NCBI GenBank assembly: GCA_002389675.1
Contig: DGQF01000028.1
Span: 1-64,000 of the forward strand
Source: Gammaproteobacteria bacterium UBA4421
GTDB lineage: Bacteria; Pseudomonadota; Gammaproteobacteria; Pseudomonadales; Azotimanducaceae
Direction: 5' to 3'
Length of the DNA stretch: 64,000 nt
This document shows, in pieces, positions 7,791-17,536 of the stretch. Position 1 is the first letter of the stretch. The number at the start of each line of letters is the position of its first letter. The position numbers were made by a program, and so were the translations under genes. The notes beneath the pieces are model-generated. The model was not told the DNA's origin, did no database searches, and saw only the letters and a list, made by a program, of their open reading frames with translations.

Positions 7791-9124
7791 TTAAGGTTGC
7801 AGTGGAGCATAAAAAACGCCGCCGGCGATTGATGGCAATGATGCCTGACGACTCGATTGCAGTTATCCCAGGGGGGCAAGCCCAACGTCGCAATCGAGAT
7901 ATTGTTTTTCCGTTTCGTCAAGACAGCGATTTTTTTTATCTGACCGGTTTTGAAGAACCACAAGCACTTTTGGTGTTGGTCCCCGGTCGATCTCAGGGCG
8001 AAGAAATTTTGTTCTGTGCCGAGCGTGATGAGCGTGCGGAGCAGTGGGATGGGGAACTCATGGGGCTTGAGCGTGCTGTGCCCGCGCTAGGTGTGGATTA
8101 TGCTTTTCCTTTTCCCGATATTGACGATATTTTGCCTGGTCTGTTGGAAGGGCGTGAGCGTATTTTCATCAATCTTGGGGAATATCCTGATTTTGATGGG
8201 CGCTTGTTGGCCTGGGTGGCGCAGATTAGAAAGCGCGAAGCCGGCGGCGCTCAGCCGCCGGGGGAATTTATTGCCTTGCGGCATCTTTTGCATGAATTGC
8301 GGTTATTCAAATCGGCCAGTGAAATAAATACGTTGAGAAAGGCGGCAGATATTACAGCCGCAGCGCACATTGCAGCGATGCAGGTGTGTCGACCAGGTCT
8401 AGAAGAACGTGACCTGGAGGCGGAATTACAGTATGTGTTCATGCGTGAAGGCGCCCGTTTTCCGGCGTATCCCAGTATTGTGGGCAGTGGTGAAAACGCC
8501 TGTGTTATGCACTATACGCGCAACGGTGCAAAGCTGAAAAAACAAGATCTGGTGCTGATAGACGCGGGGTGTGAGTATCAGTATTACGCAGCCGATATTA
8601 CGCGAACGTTTCCGGTTGGCGGGCGCTACTCCGCGGCGCAGCGAGACATCTATGATCTGGTCCTGCAGGCTAATGTCGATGCCATCGCTGCGTGTTACCC
8701 GGGCAACCATTTTAATGCACCCCACGAAGCGGCTATGCGCACTATTGTGCGTGGTTTGCTTGACCTCGGTTTGGTGGCGGGTGAGTTTGAGGCGTTATTA
8801 GACAGCGCAGAGGTGCGCGTTTTGTGTCCGCATAAGACGTCCCATTGGTTGGGCATCGATGTTCACGACGTGGGTGATTATCGTATTGATGGCTGTTGGC
8901 GTGATTTTGAGCCGGGCATGGTGCTGACTATTGAACCGGGTATTTATATTCCGCGTAATGCCAGTACGGCACATTTGCCCGAAAAATACCGAGGCATTGG
9001 GGTGCGCATTGAAGATGATGTCCTGATCACTGCCGATGGCGCTGAAGTGCTCAGCGCGGCGGTGCCCAAGGATGCTGATGCAATTGAAACATTGATGGCG
9101 CAATCTGCGACCGGTTTGCTATGA
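7787..9124 (+). CDS. pepP: Xaa-Pro aminopeptidase (aminopeptidase P)
   Basis: This cytosolic metallopeptidase removes an N-terminal residue that precedes proline. It has 445 residues: an N-terminal aminopeptidase P domain (FPFRQDSDFFYLTGF) and a C-terminal pita-bread domain. All five dimanganese ligands are present: D259 and D270 (IDAGCE...ADITRTF), H353 (TSHWLGIDVHDVG), E383 (IEPGIYI) and E409 (RIEDDV). The TTG start at 7787 overlaps the ygfB stop; GTG 7802 is the alternative. It is followed by ubiH with an ATGA overlap. ygfB-pepP-ubiH is a conserved gammaproteobacterial operon. Confidence 0.96.
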   Translation: MIKVAVEHKKRRRRLMAMMPDDSIAVIPGGQAQRRNRDIVFPFRQDSDFFYLTGFEEPQALLVLVPGRSQGEEILFCAERDERAEQWDGELMGLERAVPALGVDYAFPFPDIDDILPGLLEGRERIFINLGEYPDFDGRLLAWVAQIRKREAGGAQPPGEFIALRHLLHELRLFKSASEINTLRKAADITAAAHIAAMQVCRPGLEERDLEAELQYVFMREGARFPAYPSIVGSGENACVMHYTRNGAKLKKQDLVLIDAGCEYQYYAADITRTFPVGGRYSAAQRDIYDLVLQANVDAIAACYPGNHFNAPHEAAMRTIVRGLLDLGLVAGEFEALLDSAEVRVLCPHKTSHWLGIDVHDVGDYRIDGCWRDFEPGMVLTIEPGIYIPRNASTAHLPEKYRGIGVRIEDDVLITADGAEVLSAAVPKDADAIETLMAQSATGLL

Positions 9125-10326
9125 CGGCCCTCACCCGCAGCGAAGTGGCGGTCATCGGCGGTGGACTGGTGGGCGTTTCTGCGGCACTGGGATTAGCTGC
9201 GCTGGGGTTTAGGGTGACGCTGATTGAGCGACGCCAGCCAGTGATCCAAAAAGGCCGGCTGGGCGTTGATTTGCGTAATGTTGCGATATCGCCGGCGTCC
9301 CAAGCACTGCTCGGTCGATTGGGCATATGGGATCACGTCGAGAGTGCAGCCTACAGCCATATGTCAATCTGGGAAGAATGGGGTGCGGCGCAGCTTGGGT
9401 TTGACGCTGCTGACGTCGGTCGTTCAGAACTGGGTTGGTTGGTAGAAATGAGCCCCTTAGTATGCGCAGGTTGGCAGCAAGCGGAACAGGTGCGGCGCAT
9501 CGATGGCGTTGATCGCGCAGGTGATATCGATATTGTATTGGGTAACATCGAGGCGCTGTCGGTCACGCAAGACAACGTTGACATCACAATGCTCGGTGGT
9601 GAACATTTTCGGTTTGATTTCTTGATTGCCGCTGATGGAGCGCAATCGATGGTACGTAAAACTTTGCAGTTACCGCTGCTGCAAGAGACTATGGATCAAG
9701 TGGCGATTGCGACGGTTGTGCGTACCCAAAGAACACACCAAAATACCGCTTGGCAGCGCTTTTTAGTCGATGGTCCGCTGGCTTTTCTGCCGACATGGGA
9801 TGATCACCTATGTTCGGTAGTATGGTCGCAATCGCGGACCCAAGCAGAACGTCGTATGCAGCTGTCAGATTCGGTATTTTGCGGCGAAATTGAACGCGCA
9901 CTTGAAGCACGGCTTGGTGACATATTGAGCGTCGATCAGCGGATGATGTTGCCCCTTGCGCAGCAAAGGCTGGAAAATTGTGCACCCGTGTCGCGGGTAC
10001 TGTTAATTGGTGATGCACAGCGGGTGATCCATCCTCTGGCCGGCCAAGGCGTCAATTTAGGGCTGGAGGATGTCGCGGGTATTATGCAACTGGCCGCCAG
10101 CCATCGGGACTTAAGTGCGCCCGGACTATGGACGCGTTATGCGCGCGAACGCCAAACAAGGTCGAAATTGATGATTCAATCTTTGACTTTGTTGCGTAGA
10201 ATTTACGCCAATGATGCGCCGGCTATGAGCTGGTTGCGTAATGTCGGTGTTGGCTTTTTTAATCAGTTTGATGGATTGAAACATCAAGTGATGCGCGAGG
10301 CGATGGGGTTGGGCCGTTTAAACTAG
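9121..10326 (+). CDS. ubiH: FAD-dependent ubiquinone biosynthesis hydroxylase (UbiH/UbiI/COQ6 family)
   Basis: This class A flavoprotein monooxygenase of 401 residues hydroxylates the aromatic ring of a ubiquinone precursor at the membrane. Motifs are VIGGGLVGVSAALGLA (Rossmann, residues 10-25), IAADGAQSMVR (DG motif) and IGDAQRVIHPLAGQGVNLGLED (GD motif). The GD motif normally reads GDAAH; here it is GDAQR. Pseudomonas and E. coli carry ubiH and ubiI side by side after pepP, but only one such gene is present here. Assignment to UbiH or UbiI (C6 or C5 hydroxylation) is not possible by eye, and a broad-specificity enzyme is conceivable. ATG overlaps the pepP stop. Confidence 0.88.
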   Translation: MTALTRSEVAVIGGGLVGVSAALGLAALGFRVTLIERRQPVIQKGRLGVDLRNVAISPASQALLGRLGIWDHVESAAYSHMSIWEEWGAAQLGFDAADVGRSELGWLVEMSPLVCAGWQQAEQVRRIDGVDRAGDIDIVLGNIEALSVTQDNVDITMLGGEHFRFDFLIAADGAQSMVRKTLQLPLLQETMDQVAIATVVRTQRTHQNTAWQRFLVDGPLAFLPTWDDHLCSVVWSQSRTQAERRMQLSDSVFCGEIERALEARLGDILSVDQRMMLPLAQQRLENCAPVSRVLLIGDAQRVIHPLAGQGVNLGLEDVAGIMQLAASHRDLSAPGLWTRYARERQTRSKLMIQSLTLLRRIYANDAPAMSWLRNVGVGFFNQFDGLKHQVMREAMGLGRLN

Positions 10327-10341
10327 GGTGAAAGAGAAAAT

Positions 10342-11418
10342 ATGAGTAACGCCGGTCTGCCGCTCAAGACGGGGCTGTATGCGCAGCACATTGAAGCGCA
10401 AGGCAAGATGGTTGATTTTGCCGGTTGGCTAATGCCGGTGAATTATGGTTCGCAAATAGATGAGCATCACGCGGTGCGCCAAAATGTCGGCATGTTTGAT
10501 GTTTCCCACATGACCATCATCGATGTTACCGGTGCCAACGCGCAGGCGTTTCTGCGTTTCATGGTGGCCAATGATGTGTCAACGCTGTTGCCAATGCAGG
10601 CCCTCTATGGCGCGTTGTTGAATCGCCAAGGGGGGGTCGTTGACGATTTGATCGTTTACCGATTAGCACAGGGGTATCGGTGTGTTGTGAATGCGTCGAC
10701 TCGGACTAAAGTGCTGTCTTGGTTTGATCAGCACCGCATGCCGGATATGGTCTTTGCCCAACAAAATCTTGCGATGATTGCGATTCAAGGTCCCAAGGCA
10801 GTGGCTCAATTAAACCAGCTTGCCCCGGGCGCGGTGCCCGATGACCTTAAATCATTTAACGCATGCACCTATCAGAACTGGCTAATCGGGCGCACAGGCT
10901 ATACCGGTGAAGACGGTGTTGAGGTCATGTTGCCGGAAGATGAAGCGGTCAATTTATGGCGGGGTTTGATTGCCGCAGGCGTCCAGCCCGCTGGGTTGGG
11001 GGCGCGTGATACGCTGCGCCTTGAGGCAGGTTTGAATCTATATGGCCAGGATATCGATGACTCAACCTCACCGCTGGCCTCAAATATGGGGTGGACCGTA
11101 GCGTGGGCGCCAGCGGATCGTGAATTTCTTGGGCGCGATGCGATTGAGCCTCATCGAGGTCGGTCATCTGCTAAGCAGGTGGGTGTTATATTGCAGGACA
11201 AGGGTGTGTTGAGGCAGGGTCAGGTAGTGACCTGCGCGGCAGGCAGTGGAATAATCACCAGCGGTAGTTATTCACCAACGCTGGGGTGCAGTATTGGCCT
11301 GGCACGCATGCCTTCTGCGGCCCAAGGTCCTTGTCAGGTGGATATTCGCGGCAAATTGAAACAGGCTGATATGGTGAAATCGCCGTTTGTCCGAATGGGC
11401 AAAGTATTAGTTGGGTAA
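10342..11418 (+). CDS. gcvT: Glycine cleavage system T protein (aminomethyltransferase)
   Basis: The 358-residue folate enzyme takes the aminomethyl group from lipoylated H protein, releasing ammonia and forming 5,10-methylene-THF. Signatures are GLYAQHIEAQGKMVDFAGWLMP near the start (cut here as typical N-terminus), GMFDVSHM, LGARDTLRLEAGLNLYGQD and a C-terminal GCV_T_C domain. It starts 15 bp after ubiH, with AAAGAGAA upstream of ATG 10342, so the gcv genes appear to be read from the pepP-ubiH transcript. That gap is too short for a glycine riboswitch. Confidence 0.97.
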   Translation: MSNAGLPLKTGLYAQHIEAQGKMVDFAGWLMPVNYGSQIDEHHAVRQNVGMFDVSHMTIIDVTGANAQAFLRFMVANDVSTLLPMQALYGALLNRQGGVVDDLIVYRLAQGYRCVVNASTRTKVLSWFDQHRMPDMVFAQQNLAMIAIQGPKAVAQLNQLAPGAVPDDLKSFNACTYQNWLIGRTGYTGEDGVEVMLPEDEAVNLWRGLIAAGVQPAGLGARDTLRLEAGLNLYGQDIDDSTSPLASNMGWTVAWAPADREFLGRDAIEPHRGRSSAKQVGVILQDKGVLRQGQVVTCAAGSGIITSGSYSPTLGCSIGLARMPSAAQGPCQVDIRGKLKQADMVKSPFVRMGKVLVG

Positions 11419-11517
11419 AACGGTAAAGATGATTAGATCGCCTAAGCAGTTATGCGGCGTGGCGGCGCAATATGACCGATTCAGGTGGACAGATAATCTT
11501 CTACAAGGATAAACAAG

Positions 11518-11913
11518 ATGAGTGAAATGCCGGCACGGTTGAAGTACACAGCGTCGCACGAGTGGGCGCGTTTGGAAGAGGATGGCACGGTCACGGTAGG
11601 CATTACCGATCACGCCCAAGACGCGCTGGGTGATGTTGTTTTTATCGAGTTGCCTGAACCCGGTCAGCAAATTTCCTCGGGTGATGAGGCTGCGGTGGTT
11701 GAGTCGGTTAAGGCCGCTTCAGATATTTATGCGCCAATTTCCGGTGTAGTGACGGCAATCAACACGGCGCTCGAAGATGCCCCCGAGAAAGTTAATCAAG
11801 ACCCTTATGGCGACGGTTGGTTTTTCAAGTTGCAGCCCGGTGATGCGCGTGAAGTAGAGGGTCTGCTCGACGCTCAGGCCTACCAAGATATTTGTGACGC
11901 AGATGAACATTAA
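11518..11913 (+). CDS. gcvH: Glycine cleavage system H protein
   Basis: This is the 131-residue lipoyl carrier that shuttles the methylamine group between P, T and L proteins. The lipoylated lysine is K65 in [13 protein letters not shown]. The [10 protein letters not shown] and [12 protein letters not shown] segments are standard. ATG 11518 is preceded by AAGGA at about 8 bp. The 99-bp gap after gcvT holds no ORF or clear terminator. It is the only gcvH in the window. Confidence 0.97.
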   Translation: MSEMPARLKYTASHEWARLEEDGTVTVGITDHAQDALGDVVFIELPEPGQQISSGDEAAVVESVKAASDIYAPISGVVTAINTALEDAPEKVNQDPYGDGWFFKLQPGDAREVEGLLDAQAYQDICDADEH

Positions 11914-11960
11914 CGGTGCTTTTTTTGTTGAGTGCCCGCAGATCTATTAGGAGCGATTAA

Positions 11961-13340
11961 ATGCCTTTTGTGCCACATACTCAGGCCGATGTGGAATTTA
12001 TGCTGGGTGAAATTGGTGTTGATTCGATTGACGCGCTGTTTGACGAAATACCCGGGCATTTGGCGAATGGCCAGCTGGCGCATGTGCCTGAGGGTATGAG
12101 TGAGTTGGCAATGCTGCAACAAATGGGTGAGCGCGCGCAGCAGGACGCGGGATATGCCTGTTTTGCCGGTGGAGGAAGTTACGACCATCATATCCCTGCA
12201 GCGGTATGGGATCTGGCCAGTCGCGGCGAATTTATGACCGTGTATACCCCCTATCAGGCCGAAGCCAGTCAAGGCACGCTGCAGCTGATTTACGAGTATC
12301 AGTCAATGATGGCCTCGCTGACGGGCATGGAAGTTTCCAATGCGTCGGTCTACGACGGTGCCAGCGGAATGGCAGAAGCAATTTTGATGGCGGTCAGGGG
12401 CAACAAGAAAAACAAGAACGGATTGGTGCTAGTGGCAGATACGGTCCATCCTCACTATATTTCGGCCAGCAGAAACATTGTTAAAAATCAAAGAGTCGAG
12501 ATTAAAACACTGCCCATGGACGCCGCGGGGGTCATCGCCTGCGAAGATCTTGCTGCAGACCCTGCGCCCACGGCTGTTGTGGTTCAGCAACCCAATTTTT
12601 TTGGACGCCTAGAAGCAGTAGATGCGCTCACTGATTGGGCGCATAGCGTTGGTGCTTTGGTGATTGCGGTGGTCAATCCGATGACATTGGCCGTGTTAAA
12701 ACCGCCGGGCGAGTGGGGCACCAACGGGGCGGATATTGCCTGCGGAGATGGCCAGCCTTTTGGTGTGCCTATGGCCTCCGGTGGGCCTTCCTTTGGGTTC
12801 ACCTGCGCGCGTATGGCGTTGGTGCGGCAGATGCCGGGGCGCATTATCGGGCGTACGCAAGATGTGGACGGTAAAACGGGGTACGCGCTCACTTTGCAGG
12901 CTCGAGAACAGCATATACGCCGCGGAAAAGCCACTTCTAATATATGTACGAACCAAGGCTTGTTGGTAACCGCTGGTACAATTTATTTAAGCCTGATGGG
13001 TCCGGCTGGATTGCGAGATGTGGCTCTGGCATGCCATTCCAATGCCAATAAACTGCGTGAGCAGCTGCAGGCGCTGCCCGGTGTTTCGGCTGTTTTTGCC
13101 GGACCGACTTTCCATGAATTTGCGTTGCGTTTGCCCTGCCGCGCTGAGCAAGTGGTGAGCCATATGTTGAAAAGAAAAATCCTGCCGGGCTTGTCGCTGT
13201 CGTCGTTTGTACCTGACTTGATCAGCGATAGCGAATTCACGTTATTGGTGGCAGTCACCGAAAAACGAACGCCAGCAGAAATACAGTCCTATGTGGCGGC
13301 TTTTTCGGAAGCTGTGGCTGGGGGAGATCTATCACAGTGA
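11961..13340 (+). CDS. gcvPA: Glycine dehydrogenase (decarboxylating) subunit 1, split P protein alpha
   Basis: This 459-residue protein corresponds to the N-terminal half of fused GcvP. With GcvPB it forms the heterotetrameric P protein that decarboxylates glycine and loads H protein. Family motifs include [15 protein letters not shown] [37 protein letters not shown] and [23 protein letters not shown] 11961 follows AGGAG. Its stop overlaps the GTG start of gcvPB. P. aeruginosa and E. coli carry fused P proteins of about 950 residues. Confidence 0.97.
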   Translation: MPFVPHTQADVEFMLGEIGVDSIDALFDEIPGHLANGQLAHVPEGMSELAMLQQMGERAQQDAGYACFAGGGSYDHHIPAAVWDLASRGEFMTVYTPYQAEASQGTLQLIYEYQSMMASLTGMEVSNASVYDGASGMAEAILMAVRGNKKNKNGLVLVADTVHPHYISASRNIVKNQRVEIKTLPMDAAGVIACEDLAADPAPTAVVVQQPNFFGRLEAVDALTDWAHSVGALVIAVVNPMTLAVLKPPGEWGTNGADIACGDGQPFGVPMASGGPSFGFTCARMALVRQMPGRIIGRTQDVDGKTGYALTLQAREQHIRRGKATSNICTNQGLLVTAGTIYLSLMGPAGLRDVALACHSNANKLREQLQALPGVSAVFAGPTFHEFALRLPCRAEQVVSHMLKRKILPGLSLSSFVPDLISDSEFTLLVAVTEKRTPAEIQSYVAAFSEAVAGGDLSQ

Positions 13341-14812
13341 CAACAATTTTTGACTTAAGTACAACGGCTAGGCGAGCGTTCGCGCAGCGGATTGAGCATG
13401 ACGCAAACGAAGCGCTTGATGACTTGCCGGAAGGGCTGCTGCGTCAACACGCGCCCGGTCTGCCTGAGGTGTCCGAATTGCAGGCGGTGCGCCATTATAC
13501 GAAGCTGTCGCAAAAGAACTTCAGCATTGATACCCAATTTTATCCGCTAGGGTCATGTACGATGAAGTACAATCCCCGAGGGGCTCATAAAGCCGCAAAT
13601 TTGCCCGGATTCTTAGAGCGGCATCCCTTGGCGCCTGAAAGTGTCAGTCAGGGGTATTTGTCTTGTCTGTACGACCTGCAAGAAATTTTACGCGACGTCA
13701 CGGGCATGCAAGGGGTCTCGCTCACACCCATGGCCGGCGCCCAGGGAGAATTTGCCGGTGTGGCGATGATTCGTGCTTATCATGAAGCGCGAGGAGATGA
13801 TGCCCGCGTTGAAATATTGGTTCCCAGCGCTGCCCATGGTACTAACCCTGCCACGGCTGTGATGTGTGGCTATAAAGTGACCGAAGTTGCGGTAGGGCCG
13901 TCCGGCGATGTTGACCTGGAAGCGCTGAAAAATCTTGTCGGCCCGCAAACTGCGGGCCTTATGATGACAAATCCATCTACCTGCGGGGTGTTTGAACGGC
14001 AAATAGAGGATATTGCCAAGACGGTGCACGATGCTGGTGGCTTGCTGTACTACGATGGGGCTAACTTGAATGCCATTCTTGGTAAGGTTAAACCCGGGGA
14101 TATGGGGTTTGACGTGTTGCACATGAATTTGCATAAAACGTTTGCTACTCCGCATGGTGGCGGTGGGCCCGGTGCTGGTCCAGTGGGGGTCTCGGCGCGG
14201 TTGTTGCCTCATTTACCGTTGCCGACGGTGGGGAAATGTGCTGACGGGCAAACCTATCGCTGGATGGATAAAAACGATCTGCCGTTGTCGATCGGGCGTC
14301 TCTCGGGGTTTGCCGGCAATGCGGGTATATTGATACGGGCCTTGGCTTATGCCCTGCTGCTTGGCAGAGCGGGTTTGCATCGTGTGGGTGAATACGCGAC
14401 GCTAAACGCCAATTACATGGCGGCGCGTTTGGCAAAGGCGGGGTTTAAACTGGCCTATCCCGAACGGCGAGCGACGCACGAGTTCATTCTAACATTTGCC
14501 GTTGAAGCTAAAGAATTGGGCGTCAATGCAATGGATATTGCCAAACGCATGCTCGATTATGGCGTTCATCCGCCAACAACCTATTTCCCATTATTGGTGC
14601 CGGAGTGCTTTTTGATCGAGCCGACGGAAACGGAAAGCCTAGAAGAATTAAATCGTTACATCGATGTTTTGGTGGCAATTCGTAAAGAAGCTGAAGCCGA
14701 CCCACAACATGTAAAGCTGGCACCTTACAATACACCGGTACGCCGTCTGGATGACGTCAAAGCTGCCCGAGAATTGAATTTGACCTGGTCAGCGCAAAAT
14801 CAACCGGGTTGA
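13337..14812 (+). CDS. gcvPB: Glycine dehydrogenase (decarboxylating) subunit 2, split P protein beta
   Basis: The 491-residue PLP subunit corresponds to the C-terminal half of fused GcvP. The PLP lysine is K267 in [16 protein letters not shown]. Other motifs are [26 protein letters not shown] and AAHGTNPA. The GTG start at 13337 overlaps the gcvPA stop by 4 bp, so the two subunits are translationally coupled, as expected for a 1:1 complex. The gene ends 4 bp from the end of the convergent DUF255 gene. Confidence 0.97.
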   Translation: MTTIFDLSTTARRAFAQRIEHDANEALDDLPEGLLRQHAPGLPEVSELQAVRHYTKLSQKNFSIDTQFYPLGSCTMKYNPRGAHKAANLPGFLERHPLAPESVSQGYLSCLYDLQEILRDVTGMQGVSLTPMAGAQGEFAGVAMIRAYHEARGDDARVEILVPSAAHGTNPATAVMCGYKVTEVAVGPSGDVDLEALKNLVGPQTAGLMMTNPSTCGVFERQIEDIAKTVHDAGGLLYYDGANLNAILGKVKPGDMGFDVLHMNLHKTFATPHGGGGPGAGPVGVSARLLPHLPLPTVGKCADGQTYRWMDKNDLPLSIGRLSGFAGNAGILIRALAYALLLGRAGLHRVGEYATLNANYMAARLAKAGFKLAYPERRATHEFILTFAVEAKELGVNAMDIAKRMLDYGVHPPTTYFPLLVPECFLIEPTETESLEELNRYIDVLVAIRKEAEADPQHVKLAPYNTPVRRLDDVKAARELNLTWSAQNQPG

Positions 14813-14815
14813 TCT

Positions 14816-16876
14816 TCAGCTCAGTTTGACTCGCAGTTGATCCAGTTCGGTAATGGGCTCTGAGCACTCCATGCCGCTGCAAAAGTAGGCGGTGACCCGT
14901 TGCTGCGTAGCGCTGGTGACCAAACGCGGGATATAACTGGGAAGATGTTGAACCCCCAGGTAGGGAATCGCGTAAATGTGTCGCCAAGGGGTAAACCCTT
15001 TGACCAAGGCCGCTCGCCAGCGCGCCATTTCATCTTCAGGTCCGCGAAGAATAACGAATTCCAGAGGAAAAACGCTATTTTCCAAGGCATTGAGTAATGT
15101 GCAGTGATGGTCGGGAAAGCGGGCCATGTTGGCGCGCGCCCAGTTCAAGGTGTTATTGGCGGCATCAACATAACGAGGCTCTCCGATGAGTTCACCCAGC
15201 ACGGCAAGCGCGTTGGCGGCGATACCGTTACCCGGTGGCAAGGCTTCATCCAAGGTGGGCTTCGGACGAAAAATCAGATTTGTCTGCGTTTTTGCGGTGT
15301 AAAAAAACCCGCCATTCACCGGATCTTGGAATTGTTCGATCATCGTCTTGGCGATCGCTTGGGCAAATTTTATATCCTCATCTCGCCAGCGGGCGGATAA
15401 AAGCGCTAACAAACCATCTAATACATGGGCATAGTCGTCTAAATAGCCCGCTGCGTTGTCGCCATCGGGTTGCCATGACCTCAAAAGCTGTTGGCCGTCC
15501 CAGCACCGCTCGCGCAGAAAATCAGCGGTTTGTTGGGCCAGATCGAGCCAATCAGGCCGGCCCATCTGTGATCCAGCGTCAGCAAGGCCTTTGATGATCA
15601 GTCCATTCCAGCTGCTGATTACAGTGGTGTCTGTTGTCGGGTGTTGTCGGGTTTGCCGCGAAACGAAAAGCTTTTGTTTGGCCTGACTCAATAATCGGTT
15701 TGCTTCATCCGGTGCAAGTGAGAGTCGATTGATGACCGAAGGCCATGAATCATAACGGTGTAGATTCCAGCGGTTGTTAAGGTTTGCGGGCTTGTCCATG
15801 CCATAGAGCGTTTCGATAACGCTGTATTCCTCAGCGGAGAGTAACTTTTTTACGGTGGTTCGCCGCCACAGGTAATATTCTCCGTTGGCGCCTTCACGGG
15901 TGTCGTCCATGACGGCATAAAACCCGCCCTCAGGGGCCTGCATATCTCTAATCAGCCAGTCAACGGTATCTTCAACCGCTTTGCCAAAAAGGGCATCTGG
16001 GCCTAGGGTCAATATGCGTGCGTACAGCGACAATAATTGAGCGTTGTCGTACAGGGCTTTCTCAAATAGCGGAATCATCCATTGTCGATCCATGGCGTAG
16101 CGGCAGAAGCCGCCACCTAGATGGTCATAAATACCGCCGCGTGCCATTTTTGTCAGAGACATCATGACCATATCTAACCCGGTTTTATCGTTTCCGCCCT
16201 CTCGGCGCGTGAAAGCCCAGTGGCGCAGCAAGCGTTCGAGTGCGCTCTGCATGGGCAATTTAGGAGAATGTCTGAAACCGCCGTCTTGCGCGTCATATTT
16301 GCCCTCCAGGGCTTCGCGCGCGGCGGCTAATATTTGTGCATCACGCAGCGCTGGCGGTTCTGCTGGTGACACAAGGTGATCAAGCGCTTGTCGCATTTTC
16401 TCGCCTTGTTCATTTAAGTCGTTGCGTTGGGTGTTAAATGCTTCATTTACCTGCATGAGCAGGTCAATGAAGCCGGGTAATTGACCCCGAGAAACTTTAG
16501 GGAAAAAGTTGCCGCCAAAAAACGGCAAATAGGTTTTTGGGTCCAAAAACAAAGTCAGCGGCCAACCACCACCCTGCTGTGTCAAAAGTTGCAGGCTGGT
16601 CTGATAAATTTTGGCGAGATCCGGCCTTTCGTTACGGTCGACTTTGATGTTGACAAAATGCGTGTTCAGAACAAGTGCAATTTGGGGGTCCTGAAAACAT
16701 TCGCGGGCCATCATTTGGCAGGCCTGTGAGGTTGAGTAGCCCACCGACAGTAGTATTGGCCGGTCTTGATCTTTGGCCTGATCAAGCGCCTGTTGATCCC
16801 AAGGCTGCCAATGTATTGGCTGGCCCGCATGTTGTTGCAAATAGGGGCTGTTATGTTTGCTTAGGCGGTTAGTCAT
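14816..16876 (-). CDS. DUF255 / spermatogenesis-associated protein 20-like thioredoxin-domain protein lacking the CxxC
   Basis: The 686-residue protein has an N-terminal thioredoxin-like DUF255 domain (1-165) followed by a six-hairpin glycosidase-like alpha/alpha barrel (YyaL/SSP411 family). N-terminal motifs SPYLQQHAGQPIHWQPW and VDRNERPDLAKIY are intact. The usual redox motif in GYSTCHWCHVM is replaced by GYSTSQACQMM, so residue 50 is serine and only C53 remains. A dithiol redox role is therefore unlikely. The barrel keeps DGGF, GGIYDHLGGGFCRYA and SWNGLIIKGLA. It is convergent with gcvPB and divergent from rppH. The molecular function of the family is unknown. Confidence 0.9.
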   Translation of the reverse strand: MTNRLSKHNSPYLQQHAGQPIHWQPWDQQALDQAKDQDRPILLSVGYSTSQACQMMARECFQDPQIALVLNTHFVNIKVDRNERPDLAKIYQTSLQLLTQQGGGWPLTLFLDPKTYLPFFGGNFFPKVSRGQLPGFIDLLMQVNEAFNTQRNDLNEQGEKMRQALDHLVSPAEPPALRDAQILAAAREALEGKYDAQDGGFRHSPKLPMQSALERLLRHWAFTRREGGNDKTGLDMVMMSLTKMARGGIYDHLGGGFCRYAMDRQWMIPLFEKALYDNAQLLSLYARILTLGPDALFGKAVEDTVDWLIRDMQAPEGGFYAVMDDTREGANGEYYLWRRTTVKKLLSAEEYSVIETLYGMDKPANLNNRWNLHRYDSWPSVINRLSLAPDEANRLLSQAKQKLFVSRQTRQHPTTDTTVISSWNGLIIKGLADAGSQMGRPDWLDLAQQTADFLRERCWDGQQLLRSWQPDGDNAAGYLDDYAHVLDGLLALLSARWRDEDIKFAQAIAKTMIEQFQDPVNGGFFYTAKTQTNLIFRPKPTLDEALPPGNGIAANALAVLGELIGEPRYVDAANNTLNWARANMARFPDHHCTLLNALENSVFPLEFVILRGPEDEMARWRAALVKGFTPWRHIYAIPYLGVQHLPSYIPRLVTSATQQRVTAYFCSGMECSEPITELDQLRVKLS

Positions 16877-17040
16877 ATCGATGGTGATGCAAAAGAAGCG
16901 CTATGATCGCATTTATTGAGACACATTTGTGCTTGTGTGGCTTTTGGGGTATGTAAGATCTATGGTAAGTGAACTCTACTGGAGGTTGCGTGGCGGTTTG
17001 TTTGCCGGGTTATGTGGAACATGACGTAAAAGAGGATCGC

Positions 17041-17529
17041 ATGGTAGACGTGGATGGGTTCAGACCAAATGTTGGCATAATCCTCGCCGATAGCGCAGGC
17101 ACGGGTCGAGTTTTGTGGGCGCGTCGTGTTGGTGGGCAGGATGCGTGGCAATTTCCCCAGGGCGGTATTAATGAAGGTGAGACACCCGAAGAGGCCCTGT
17201 ACCGTGAATTGCATGAAGAGGTTGGTCTCAGGGCGAAGGACGTGAAGATTGTTGCGCGTACCAAAGGTTGGTTACGTTATCGTTTGCCGCGCCGTATGCG
17301 TCGTTTCAATTCAACGCCCGGTTTTGTAGGGCAAAAACAAAAGTGGTTTCTGCTAGAGATGCTTGCTGAAGACGATGCGGTGTCTATGGATTGCGGTCCT
17401 AAACCTGAATTTGATCACTGGAGTTGGGTAAGTTTTTGGTATCCCTTGACGCAAGTGGTTGATTTTAAGCGAGAGGTTTATCGGCACGCACTGGTTGAAT
17501 TGGCCCCACATTTACCGCTGAAGGAATAA
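17041..17529 (+). CDS. rppH: RNA pyrophosphohydrolase
   Basis: The 162-residue Nudix hydrolase removes pyrophosphate from triphosphorylated mRNA 5' ends, starting RNase E-dependent decay. It begins [12 protein letters not shown] and has the complete Nudix box [20 protein letters not shown] followed by [15 protein letters not shown] and [11 protein letters not shown] are RppH-specific. ATG 17041 is chosen because AGAGGA lies 5-10 bp upstream and the product aligns with E. coli RppH from residue 1. The frame is open to 16969 but that extension has no family counterpart. ptsP follows after 7 bp. Confidence 0.96.
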   Translation: MVDVDGFRPNVGIILADSAGTGRVLWARRVGGQDAWQFPQGGINEGETPEEALYRELHEEVGLRAKDVKIVARTKGWLRYRLPRRMRRFNSTPGFVGQKQKWFLLEMLAEDDAVSMDCGPKPEFDHWSWVSFWYPLTQVVDFKREVYRHALVELAPHLPLKE

Positions 17530-17536
17530 GCCGAGC

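Noticed and set aside
10327-10341. Glycine riboswitch before gcvT
   Set aside because: Only 15 bp separate ubiH and gcvT, and the 99-bp gap before gcvH shows no tandem aptamer pattern.
11441-11454. CCTAAGCAGTTATG occurs here and at 27117-27130, both between genes
   Set aside because: A shared 14-mer is expected several times by chance in 64 kb on two strands. The flanks do not match and no third copy was noticed.
13688-14212. Long antisense frame over gcvPB (174 codons, minus)
   Set aside because: It lies entirely opposite a conserved gene, has no family similarity and reflects codon bias of the real strand. The same applies to frames at 12584-12934, 35362-35595 and 42048-42416.
16969-17040. 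24-residue N-terminal extension of RppH
   Set aside because: The product aligns with E. coli RppH from ATG 17041, which also has AGAGGA upstream.
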